From JALYNX01 sp040905925 (GTDB taxonomy: Bacteria; Actinomycetota; Acidimicrobiia; Spongiisociales; ZC4RG35), in the NCBI GenBank assembly GCA_040905925.1, contig JBBDQO010000120.1, positions 1 to 17,287 of the forward strand: a stretch of DNA of 17,287 nt, given 5' to 3'. This document shows positions 5,943-12,752 of the stretch, piece after piece. The notes under the pieces were generated by a model. It searched no databases. It was not told the DNA's origin and saw only the letters and a list, made by a program, of their open reading frames with translations. Positions within the stretch are counted from its first letter, which is position 1. Every line of letters starts with the position of its first letter. The translations under genes and the position numbers were made by a program.

Positions 5943-6050
5943 CATCGGCGTCTTCATATAGGCCTGCATCCCGACCGCCTTCTCCGCGTTGGCCACATCG
6001 GCGAGGGCGGCTGAGGCGAGGACTCGGGCCGCTTCCGCGAGATCGCTCAC
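5943..6050 (-). pseudogene. alkD: 5' fragment of a DNA alkylation repair (AlkD-family) gene, cut by the mobile element
   Basis: The first 36 codons read MSDLAEAARVLASAALADVA then NAEKAVGMQAYMKTPM. The second part matches the conserved start of AlkD-type HEAT-repeat DNA glycosylases (pattern N-x-E-K-A-x-x-M-x-x-Y-M-K; Bacillus cereus AlkD has NPEKAEPMARYMK). Homologs go on with a Phe-Leu/Tyr-Gly segment; here the frame instead runs into unrelated sequence at about 5943 and stops at 5853. The start ATG overlaps the hyuA stop as ATGA (6050-6047), so the gene was once translated with hyuA. The missing rest of the gene should lie on the far side of the element, left of the window. A short fusion product of 65 residues could still be made but would lack all catalytic and DNA-binding parts. 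Confidence 0.7.
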
Positions 6051-7948
6051 AGGCTGATCTCCAGGGTGCCGTCGTCTTGGACCACCAACTGATCGTCGCC
6101 GTCGAGCAGGGTCACCGAGTCCCGTTCCACGACGAGGGCCGGGCCTGCCACCTCGAACCCGACCGGAAGACGATCACGATGCCAGACCACCCGGCCTTCC
6201 CCCGTGGTCGTCACCGGCCTCGGAGCACGGTCAGCCGGCCTCCGAGGAAGGTGAGCCCAGCGCAGCGAGGCGGTCCCGGTCACCTCGGCTCGGAGATCGA
6301 CCAACTCGATCGGCTCGCCGGAGCGGTCGAACCCGAAATTCGAGCGATGGGCCTGTTCGAATGAGGCGCGAACTTGATGCCAGTCGGGCCCGGCGACGAC
6401 GGCCAGTTCGTGGGACTGACCTACATAACGGACTTCTCCGTAGACGACGGCTTCCCCCTTGCCACCGACCTCCATCTCGCCAAATGCCGACCAGGCCTGG
6501 TCGCGGATCTCGGCTATCAGCTGGGCGAGTCGTCCCGATCCTTCCTCGAGAAAGACGGTCCGGGTGGCGTCAGCTCGCGGTCTCGCCAGCAGCAGCCCGA
6601 GCGCGGAGAACACCCCGGACAACGGAGGGATCAGCACGGTACGCATCCCCAGCCTCCGGGCGAGCCGGGACGCGTGGAGCCCACCGGCGCCGCCGAACGC
6701 CACCAGCGCTGCGTCATGGGGGTCAGAGCCCTCCTCCACCGAGACCGCCCTAATCGCCCGCTCCATGTGAGAGTCGACGATCTCGATCACCCCGCGGGCG
6801 GTGGCTTCCAGGTCGAGGCCGACCTGACGGCCCAGCTCGGTCAGAGCGATGGCGGCGGCCGAGGCGTCAAGGGGCACCGAGCCCGCCAGCGCCAGGTCCG
6901 AAGGCAGGAATCCGAGGACCACATTGGCGTCGGTCACAGTGGGCACGGTCCCGCCTCGACCGTAGGCCACCGGGCCGGGAAGGGCGCCTGCCGACCTCGG
7001 CCCGACCCTGAGGGCGCCTCCATCGTCGCGCCAGGTGACGCTTCCCCCACCGGCACCGATGGTGTGCACCGGAAGCGACGGCACCCGGTTCACCCGATTC
7101 GCCACCCTTCTCCCCATTCCGACCAAGGCTTCCCCGTCGGTGATGCGGCAGACATCGGTCGAGGTACCACCCATGTCGAAGCTGATCGCCGAGCGGTGGC
7201 CCTTGGCCCTGGCCAGCTCGGCCGCAGCCACCACCCCGGCCGCCGGGCCGGAGAGCACCAGGCGCCCGGCCAGCTCGGCGGCGCCTTCGAAGGGGAGTAG
7301 CCCGCCGGCGGAGGTCATCACGAGACGGCTCGGAGTGGCGAGCCTGGCCCCGAGACGTTGCAGATAGCCCGACACCTCGGGCGAGAGGTATGCATTGAGA
7401 ACGGTGGTGGCGATCCGCTCATACTCCCGGGACCCGGGGGAAACCCTGGCGCCGGTAGACACCGGAACCTTCAGCCGGTCTTCGATGATGGACGCCAGCT
7501 CCAGCTCTTCACCTGGGTCGCGGTAAGAGCGGACCAGGGCGACCGCAACCGCCTCCGGTTCGAGAGATTCGAGCTTGGTCAGGATCTCCTCGGGCCGACC
7601 ATCGACTCCGATGCGAAGCCGGGCCGGAACCAGGGGGAACGGCCGGTCGACGAAGGAGTCGTAGAGGGACGGTCGTGCCTGTCGACCGATCTCGATCAGG
7701 TCCTCGAAACCCTCGGAGGTGACCAATGCCACCCGGGCTCCCCGTTCCTCGAGCAGGGCGTTGGTACCGGCGGTCGTGCCGTGGAAAAACAGCGTCTCGG
7801 GCCCGATGTCGAGATCGGCCAGAACCTCCGTCACCCCGATGGACTGATCCGGGGTGGTGGGGACCTTGCCCCCGATCAGGGTCTCACCGTCGAAGGCCAC
7901 GACGTCGGTGAAGGTGCCTCCGACATCGACACCGACGGCCCAAGGCAC
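6047..7948 (-). CDS. hyuA: Hydantoinase/oxoprolinase family protein, HyuA-type subunit
   Basis: 633 residues with the ASKHA-type ATPase marks of the HyuA/N-methylhydantoinase A family: VGVDVGGTFTDVVAFDG (5-21), HGTTAGTNALLEERGA (56-71), a REYERIATTVLNAYLSP block (174-190), DMGGTSTDV (258-266), GAGGGSV (298-304) and AYGRGG...PTVTDAN (328-342). Such enzymes open five-membered cyclic amides (hydantoins, 5-oxoproline) with ATP, or act as the alpha part of acetone/acetophenone carboxylases, often together with a HyuB subunit. No hyuB is next to it here. The length is slightly short for the family (usually near 680). The start is GTG at 7948, with GAGG about 10 nt upstream. It is divergent from the Nfu-domain gene, with only 20 bp between starts, and its stop overlaps the alkD fragment. 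Substrate cannot be told from sequence. Confidence 0.9.
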   Translation of the reverse strand: MPWAVGVDVGGTFTDVVAFDGETLIGGKVPTTPDQSIGVTEVLADLDIGPETLFFHGTTAGTNALLEERGARVALVTSEGFEDLIEIGRQARPSLYDSFVDRPFPLVPARLRIGVDGRPEEILTKLESLEPEAVAVALVRSYRDPGEELELASIIEDRLKVPVSTGARVSPGSREYERIATTVLNAYLSPEVSGYLQRLGARLATPSRLVMTSAGGLLPFEGAAELAGRLVLSGPAAGVVAAAELARAKGHRSAISFDMGGTSTDVCRITDGEALVGMGRRVANRVNRVPSLPVHTIGAGGGSVTWRDDGGALRVGPRSAGALPGPVAYGRGGTVPTVTDANVVLGFLPSDLALAGSVPLDASAAAIALTELGRQVGLDLEATARGVIEIVDSHMERAIRAVSVEEGSDPHDAALVAFGGAGGLHASRLARRLGMRTVLIPPLSGVFSALGLLLARPRADATRTVFLEEGSGRLAQLIAEIRDQAWSAFGEMEVGGKGEAVVYGEVRYVGQSHELAVVAGPDWHQVRASFEQAHRSNFGFDRSGEPIELVDLRAEVTGTASLRWAHLPRRPADRAPRPVTTTGEGRVVWHRDRLPVGFEVAGPALVVERDSVTLLDGDDQLVVQDDGTLEISL

Positions 7949-7968
7949 CCGATTAGCCTCGGAAACCC

Positions 7969-8226
7969 ATGCCGGTCAGCGTCGCCCCCACCCCGAACCC
8001 AAACGCAGCCAAGTTCTCGGTCGGGGAACCGGTGGGAGGCCCGGCCACCTTTGTTGCCGGCTCCAACCCCGATGATCCGCTGGCGGCGGGCCTACTGGCC
8101 ATAGCGGGGGTCACGAGCATCTTCATGACCGCCGACTTCGTAACCATCTCCAAGACTCCCGACTCCTCCTGGGAATCGATCATCCCCGAGGCAACGGCGA
8201 TCCTAGAGACCAGATTCGAAGGCTGA
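7969..8226 (+). CDS. Nfu/NifU N-terminal (scaffold) domain protein
   Basis: 85 residues that make up one Nfu_N domain: APTPNPNAAKFSVGEPV (6-22), DPLAAGLLAIAGVTSIFMTADFVTISK (about 36-62), then a W-E-x-I-x-P helix (68-73) and ILETRFEG. In eukaryotes and some bacteria this domain precedes the CxxC iron-sulfur scaffold domain of Nfu; here that second domain is absent, so the protein cannot hold a cluster by that motif. Stand-alone forms are widespread in actinobacteria, with unclear role, perhaps in Fe-S protein maturation. Its start is 20 bp from the divergent hyuA start, and its stop abuts the stop of the facing gene (shared TGATCA at 8224-8229). Confidence 0.85.
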   Translation: MPVSVAPTPNPNAAKFSVGEPVGGPATFVAGSNPDDPLAAGLLAIAGVTSIFMTADFVTISKTPDSSWESIIPEATAILETRFEG

Positions 8227-9042
8227 TCAGGGCACGTTCACCGTGGTGGGACGGGAAACACCGTCGGGCCCAGGCGCGACCACTACCACCTGCCACCCGC
8301 CCGCCGCGTCCTGGACACCACCCAGGACCTCGGTTGCACCGGAGGCGGTCGTTGCCGCCTCTTGGACCTCCGCCGGAACCTGGGCCAGCGTCAGCGGCTC
8401 CTGTTCCGGAGGCGTCAGTGGGCTCAAAGTCGGGGGAAGCACGATCCTGGGACCGCTCTCGGCAACGTTGACCTCGACGGTTGCCAGCATCGGCGGGAGC
8501 CGACGATAGGCCTCCTCACCCTGAGCCACCAGGGAACGAACCAGAACGCCGATCCTGTATCGAAGGGGGGCGATCTCTTCCACAGAAACCGCTCTCACCC
8601 ATTCGACGAACACCCTCGTTGATTCGGGCGCAGCCGGAGCCGGGATTCCCGCCGGTAGCAGGGACCCGAGGGTCGCGCTGCTCTCCTCGGATCCGTCGAC
8701 ACCGATGTACTCGGCAACGAACCACTCGGCGTGAGCGGTTGCCTGGTCGAGCAAACGCTCGGGATCGATGGCGTAGAGATCGGCCTCGGCGACGACCGTC
8801 GGGCTGCTCGGTGTTGGGATCGGCGGTGGCGGCACGGTGCCAACCGCCTGCGCGGCGACCGTGGAGACGACCCCCGCCGTCGGCTCCAGCGGAATCGGCC
8901 GGTTGCTCATGAACGAATAGGCGAGGCCCCCCAGCACGATCGCCCCGGCGACCGCGATCATCCACCACTGCCGGTCCCCACCCTTTCGCTCCAGCGTCTC
9001 CCAGGGAATCCGCTCGTAGACCTCGTTTCTCTCCCTCTCCAT
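8227..9042 (-). CDS. Membrane-anchored hypothetical protein with extracytoplasmic domain (271 aa)
   Basis: I chose the ATG at 9042 (MERERNEVYERIPWETLERK). A TTG 12 codons upstream is also open, but the added residues look unlike a protein start. After a 25-residue charged cytoplasmic part there is one membrane segment (about 26-45, QWWMIAVAGAIVLGGLAYSFM). A Pro/Thr/Val-rich linker (about 50-90) follows, then an extracytoplasmic domain (about 95-271) with alternating strands and one helix (LLDQATAHAEWFVAEYIG). The topology and the domain length recall NTF2-like outer domains of TcpC/VirB8-type proteins, but I cannot see a specific motif, so this is only a suggestion. Divergent from the next gene; no partner genes for secretion or conjugation are near. 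Confidence 0.75.
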   Translation of the reverse strand: MERERNEVYERIPWETLERKGGDRQWWMIAVAGAIVLGGLAYSFMSNRPIPLEPTAGVVSTVAAQAVGTVPPPPIPTPSSPTVVAEADLYAIDPERLLDQATAHAEWFVAEYIGVDGSEESSATLGSLLPAGIPAPAAPESTRVFVEWVRAVSVEEIAPLRYRIGVLVRSLVAQGEEAYRRLPPMLATVEVNVAESGPRIVLPPTLSPLTPPEQEPLTLAQVPAEVQEAATTASGATEVLGGVQDAAGGWQVVVVAPGPDGVSRPTTVNVP

Positions 9043-9149
9043 GGTCTCGAACCTATGGAGGATGAGGAGCCCATTCAAGGGGGTCGTGTTGCTGGCCGAA
9101 CCGGCCCAACCCAGGAACTCAGGGGGTTGAAGCTATCGTTTCGCCGGTT

Positions 9150-9752
9150 ATGGCAGTCAACCCCGACCCGAAGCCGGGCCGTTGGATCCTCCCGCTGGTG
9201 ATCCTCGGGATGATCGCTTTCACCTATTTCTTCGTCAGTTCGCTACCGGAGGCCTCTCCCGACACGACCCTCGCCCTGGGCAGCACAACCTCGACTCTGG
9301 AAGGCACCGGCACCACACTGCCAGGCACCGGGACCACGGTTCCCGACGCGGGGCAGGCTTATCTCGGCGAGCTGGACGCGATCAACGCCGAGCTCCAGCT
9401 GCTGGCGACCGAGATGGTGACCGTCAATGAGGGTTTCGACGCAGACCCGAGGACGGTCGAATTCGACGACGCCGAAGCAAGGCTTGAAACGTTGTCGACC
9501 GACACCCAGGCCCTCGCCGAGCGGGTGGGGGCTCTGACCGCGCCCGCCGGGCTCGAGACCAACCAGCAGGCTCTGGTCTCGGCCATTGACTTCTGCGCCG
9601 GAGCCGCAGCGGACGCCATCGCCGGGCTGCATTCCACCGACGAAGGTCAGCAGAGGGCCGGCGCGGTCGAGGCTTTCACCACCTCAGCCGCCGGGTTCAA
9701 CACCGAAGTCCAGAACGCCAAGAACGCTGCCGCCGCCACCCCCGACGCCTGA
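9150..9752 (+). CDS. Membrane-anchored hypothetical protein with Thr-rich linker (200 aa)
   Basis: The N-terminus has one hydrophobic segment (about 12-31, WILPLVILGMIAFTYFFVSS) that may be a signal anchor. Residues 36-66 form a linker rich in Thr, Gly, Ser and Pro, with two near-repeats of GTGTT (52-63), typical of a flexible outer-surface spacer. The remainder (about 69-198) is Ala-rich and helical, probably a helical bundle outside the membrane. No enzyme motif is visible and I do not recognise the family. No Shine-Dalgarno precedes the ATG, which suggests a leaderless mRNA. The stop and the start of the eis-like gene overlap as TGATG (9750-9754), so the two are translated together. Confidence 0.75.
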   Translation: MAVNPDPKPGRWILPLVILGMIAFTYFFVSSLPEASPDTTLALGSTTSTLEGTGTTLPGTGTTVPDAGQAYLGELDAINAELQLLATEMVTVNEGFDADPRTVEFDDAEARLETLSTDTQALAERVGALTAPAGLETNQQALVSAIDFCAGAAADAIAGLHSTDEGQQRAGAVEAFTTSAAGFNTEVQNAKNAAAATPDA

Positions 9753-10963
9753 TGGCTGTCGAGTTCCGGGCCATCGGGCCCGACGAGTACCCCGACCTGG
9801 TTCGGACGATGGGTCTTGCCTTCGGTTTCGACCCATCGGAGGACGATCACTTCCGTCATCTGCTCCCGCTGGAACGGACCGTCGTCGGGTTCGACGGGGG
9901 GAGGATGGTCAGCACCGCCGGCGCGTTCTCGCTCGACATGACGATCCCGGGGGGAACGGTCAAATGCGGCGGTACCACGATTGTCTCGGTGGCGCCGACC
10001 CATCGCCGTCAGGGGCTGCTGCGAGGGATGATGCGGAGTCATCTCAACGAGGTCCGGGAACAAGCCGAGCCGATCGCCGCCCTCTGGGCCTCGGACAGCG
10101 CCATCTACGGGAGGTTTGGCTTCGGTCAGGCGGCTGTCCACTACGACGTCAGCGTGAGACGCGATCACGTGGAGTTCCACCGTTCGGCGCCCCAGCCCGC
10201 ACCGGTCCGCAGCATCGACTCGGCCGAGGCGGAGAAGCTCCTCGCCCCCTTCTACGACAACATACGGACATCCACACCGGGCTTTTACGCCCGATCGCCG
10301 GTCTGGTGGGAGCATCGCGCCCTCGCCGACCCCGAGCAGCGGCGGAATGGAGCCACGTCGTATCGCTTCGGCGTGGTCGATGGGTCGGACGGCATCGCCG
10401 GTTACGTTCAGTACCGGATCAAGAGCAACTGGGACGACAGTCATGGTGCAGGGAAAGTGATGGTGAAGGACTTGTTCGGCTCAACTCCGGAGTCGTGGGC
10501 CGGGCTGTGGAGCTACGTCCTCAACCACGACCTGATCGCCGAGATCACGGCAGACCATCGCTCGGTGCAGGATCCGCTGTTCGACCTCCTCGCCGGGACC
10601 CGACGAGCCAAGGCGCAGAGATTCGACAACCTCTGGGTACGGCTCATGGATGTCCCCCGCGCCCTCAAGGCGCGCTCCTACTCGGCCCCGATTGACGTGG
10701 TCCTCGAGGTTCACGACCCGATGGGGGACATCGACGGCAGATACCACCTGATGGCCTCGGCCGAAGGCGCCGAGTGTCAACGAACCGACGCCGAGCCGTC
10801 AATCAGTCTCGACGCCGAAGACCTGGGAGGCATCTACATGGGCCGGTCTCGATTGCGAGCGCTGTCCCGTGTCGGAAGAGTCGGGGGCGACCCGGTTTCA
10901 TTGGCCGCTGCCGACGCCGCCTTCACCTGGGATCCCCAGCCCTGGTGCCCGGAGGTGTTCTAG
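9752..10963 (+). CDS. Eis-like GNAT N-acetyltransferase with SCP2-type C-terminal domain
   Basis: 403 residues, the same size as mycobacterial Eis (402). The first GNAT domain has the acetyl-CoA site VAPTHRRQGLLRGMM (80-94), including RRQGLL. A second GNAT-like domain (about 130-290) and a sterol-carrier-like domain (about 300-395) complete the Eis layout. Tyr119 in SDSAIYGRFGFG corresponds to the general acid (Tyr126) of M. tuberculosis Eis, and the chain ends in Phe403, matching Eis, whose C-terminal carboxylate (Phe402) acts in catalysis. Eis acetylates amines of aminoglycosides and protein lysines; homologs in non-pathogens have unknown natural substrates. Translation is coupled to the upstream membrane protein (TGATG), which suggests a joint envelope-related role. 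The gene converges on glnA. Confidence 0.85.
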   Translation: MAVEFRAIGPDEYPDLVRTMGLAFGFDPSEDDHFRHLLPLERTVVGFDGGRMVSTAGAFSLDMTIPGGTVKCGGTTIVSVAPTHRRQGLLRGMMRSHLNEVREQAEPIAALWASDSAIYGRFGFGQAAVHYDVSVRRDHVEFHRSAPQPAPVRSIDSAEAEKLLAPFYDNIRTSTPGFYARSPVWWEHRALADPEQRRNGATSYRFGVVDGSDGIAGYVQYRIKSNWDDSHGAGKVMVKDLFGSTPESWAGLWSYVLNHDLIAEITADHRSVQDPLFDLLAGTRRAKAQRFDNLWVRLMDVPRALKARSYSAPIDVVLEVHDPMGDIDGRYHLMASAEGAECQRTDAEPSISLDAEDLGGIYMGRSRLRALSRVGRVGGDPVSLAAADAAFTWDPQPWCPEVF

Positions 10964-10981
10964 TGGCTGGCCACCATTTTC

Positions 10982-11102
10982 GTACCTGAGGTACCTGGCG
11001 CCATATATGGCGCCAGGCGGACAGAGAAGGCACGCACGAAGAGCCGGGCTAACCCGTTCTCTGCGCACGCAGCGCCATATATGGCGCTGCGTACCTCAGG
11101 TA
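10982..11102. repeat. Pair of perfect palindromes in a larger inverted repeat between eis-like gene and glnA
   Basis: Two perfect palindromes share the core GCGCCATATATGGCGC: 24 bp at 10994-11017 and 26 bp at 11067-11092. They are flanked by 12-bp inverted arms TACCTGAGGTAC (10983-10994) and GTACCTCAGGTA (11091-11102). Between them lie further nested arms, CAGAGAA / TTCTCTG and CGGG / CCCG. The whole 121 bp can fold as one large stem with side cruciforms. T-tracts come before the stem on each strand and not after it, so this is not a standard bidirectional terminator. It could be a REP/BIME-like mobile palindrome or a site for a dimeric DNA-binding protein. Confidence 0.75.
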
Positions 11103-11114
11103 AAAGCACTGGTA

Positions 11115-12539
11115 TCAGATGTCGTAGTAGAGATGGAACTCGTAGGGGTGGGGCCGCAGCCTCACCGGATCGACCTCATGCTCGATCTTGTAGTCGATCC
11201 AGGCCTGGATCAGCTCCTCGGTGAACACCCCGCCCGCCAGCAGGAACTCGTGGTCGTCCTCGAGAGCCTTGAGCGCCTCGGGGAGGCTCCCCGGAACCGA
11301 GGGCAGACCGGCGAGCTCGGCCGGGGGCAAGTCGTAGATGTCCTTGTCCACCGGGTCATGGGGCTCGATCCGGTTCTGCACCCCGTCCAGACCGGCGAGC
11401 AGCATGGCCGCAAACGACAGATACGGGTTGCAGGACGGGTCCGGGCAGCGGAACTCGAGTCGCTTCGCGGCAGGTGCCTGTGAGTACTGCGGGATGCGGA
11501 TCGCCGCCGAGCGGTTCCGGCTCGAATACACCAGATTGACCGGCGCCTCGTAGCCAGGCACCAGGCGGTGATAGGAGTTCGTGGTCGGGGCGGCGAAGGC
11601 GAGGATGGCAGCGGCGTGCTTCAAAAGACCGCCGATGTACCACCGGGCCATGTCGGAGAGGCCGGCGTAACCGGCCTCGTCGAAGAAGAGCGGGGTGTCG
11701 CCGTTCCACAGCGACTGGTGGGTGTGCATCCCCGAGCCGTTGTCCTCGAAGATCGGCTTGGGCATGAAGGTGACCGTTCTGCCCTCCGCCCAGGCCGTGT
11801 TCTTCACGATGTACTTGTAGAGGGTCACATTGTCCGCGGCACGCAGCAGGGTGTCGTAACGCATGTCGATCTCTGCCTGCCCGGCGGTGCCCACCTCATG
11901 GTGCTGAACCTCGATCTTGATCCCTGCCGCCTCGAGGTTGGCCGTCATCTCCGAGCGCAGGTCCTGGAAATGGTCGGTGGGTGGCACCGGGAAGTAGCCT
12001 TCCTTGTATCGGGGCTTGTGGCCGAGGTTGCCGCCCTCTTCGTATTCCCCGGTGTTCCACGCGCCCTCGATGGAGTCGACGTAGTAGAAGCCCGAGTACT
12101 GGTTCTGCCCGTAACGGACGTCGTCGAAGATGTAGAACTCGACTTCCGGCCCCCAGTAGGAGGTGTCGGCGATGCCGGTGCTCTTCAGATACTCCTCAGC
12201 CTTCTTCGCCACATACCGGGGGTCGCGGTCATAGGGAGCGCCGGTCACCGGGTCGTTGACGAAGCAATAGAGGATGAGCGTCTTCCGCTCCCGGAACACA
12301 TCGTTCACCGCGGTGGTCGGGTCGGGGATCAGGAGCATGTCGGACTCCTGGATCTGCTGGAAGCCTCGAATCGACGAGCCGTCGAACCCGAAACCGGCCT
12401 CGAACGAGTCCTCTGTGAGCTCGCGGGCAGGGACCGTGAAATGCTGGACCTGGCCCGGCAAGTCGCAGAATCGAAGATCAATGAACTCGTACCCCTCGTC
12501 TTCGACGAGGGACAAGACGTCGCCTGGCGTCTTGGTCAC
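11115..12539 (-). CDS. glnA: Glutamine synthetase, type I (GSI-beta)
   Basis: Makes glutamine from glutamate and ammonia with ATP. I place the start at the GTG at 12539 (VTKTPGDVLSLVEDEGYEFI): GGAGG lies 4 nt upstream, and the product is then 474 residues, the usual length. An ATG 22 codons earlier is open but unlikely. Visible marks: FGFDGSSI (50-57), QHHEVGTAGQAEIDMRYDTL (212-231), NGSGMHTHQS (267-276), and NRSAAIRIP (342-350). Tyr402 in KDIYDLPPAE corresponds to Tyr397 of E. coli GlnA, the adenylylation site, so the enzyme is probably switched by a GlnE-type adenylyltransferase. It is divergent from purA, which belongs to a pathway that uses glutamine, with 213 bp between starts holding several inverted repeats. 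Confidence 0.97.
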   Translation of the reverse strand: MTKTPGDVLSLVEDEGYEFIDLRFCDLPGQVQHFTVPARELTEDSFEAGFGFDGSSIRGFQQIQESDMLLIPDPTTAVNDVFRERKTLILYCFVNDPVTGAPYDRDPRYVAKKAEEYLKSTGIADTSYWGPEVEFYIFDDVRYGQNQYSGFYYVDSIEGAWNTGEYEEGGNLGHKPRYKEGYFPVPPTDHFQDLRSEMTANLEAAGIKIEVQHHEVGTAGQAEIDMRYDTLLRAADNVTLYKYIVKNTAWAEGRTVTFMPKPIFEDNGSGMHTHQSLWNGDTPLFFDEAGYAGLSDMARWYIGGLLKHAAAILAFAAPTTNSYHRLVPGYEAPVNLVYSSRNRSAAIRIPQYSQAPAAKRLEFRCPDPSCNPYLSFAAMLLAGLDGVQNRIEPHDPVDKDIYDLPPAELAGLPSVPGSLPEALKALEDDHEFLLAGGVFTEELIQAWIDYKIEHEVDPVRLRPHPYEFHLYYDI

Positions 12540-12581
12540 GGTGCCTCCTTCGGTTGTATCAGTCGTGAACAGATGCGTTCT

Positions 12582-12628
12582 ATCCGTGACGGATTTCTCG
12601 GCCATTGCTGAAATGTGAACACTGTGTT
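12582..12628. promoter_or_regulatory. Two short inverted repeats upstream of glnA, candidate operators
   Basis: ATCCGT-G-ACGGAT (12582-12594) and AACAC-T-GTGTT (12618-12628) lie 43-89 bp upstream of the glnA GTG on its 5' side. Both are perfect odd palindromes. They do not fit the GlnR box (GTnAC-n6-GAAAC type) or the LexA box. A regulator binding here is inference. Confidence 0.3.
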
Positions 12629-12675
12629 TCGGGGAGGCTTGTCTTGGCGGCGGACTTCGCCCGAGACCAACACTC

Positions 12676-12723
12676 GGCCCTTCGGGCCACTCCCCCCAAC
12701 CGTCGCTTCGCTCCTGGGGGGAG
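12676..12723 (+). repeat. Two tandem hairpins in the purA leader
   Basis: GGCCC-TTC-GGGCC (12676-12688) is followed at once by CTCCCCCCA (12690-12698) and its complement TGGGGGGAG (12715-12723) around a 16-nt loop. Both lie 30-77 bp before the purA ATG. The second stem is followed by AAACAACC, so it is not a terminator. The pair could form a structured 5' leader for purA. Confidence 0.45.
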
Positions 12724-12752
12724 AAACAACCCGACTACCGTCGCGCTACGTC

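Noticed and set aside
6374..8104. Two long plus-strand open frames opposite hyuA
   Set aside because: hyuA has all family motifs in order on the minus strand; the plus-strand frames show none.
9043..9078. Longer TTG-started form of the membrane protein ending at 8227
   Set aside because: The extra residues MNGLLILHRFET have no supporting Shine-Dalgarno, and the ATG form begins with a typical charged cytoplasmic segment.
9586..10695. Open frame of 369 codons overlapping the eis-like gene in another frame
   Set aside because: Arg/Pro/Gly-rich shadow of the Eis-like gene, which has a complete domain layout and catalytic residues.
11001..11010. CCATATATGG resembles a eukaryotic CArG box
   Set aside because: There is no matching regulator in bacteria; it is simply the centre of a larger palindrome.
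12560..12600. GlnR-box-like sequence (GTCAC ... GAAC) before glnA
   Set aside because: The spacing between half sites does not fit the GTnAC-n6-GAAAC pattern, and the second pair is out of register.
12540..12605. Longer form of glnA starting at the ATG at 12605
   Set aside because: The GTG at 12539 has a GGAGG upstream and gives the family's standard length and N-terminus.
11568..12611. Long open frame of 347 codons on the plus strand opposite glnA
   Set aside because: It is the reverse strand of a sure gene; GC-rich coding DNA often leaves the opposite strand open. The product is Val/Gly/Arg rich without any motif.
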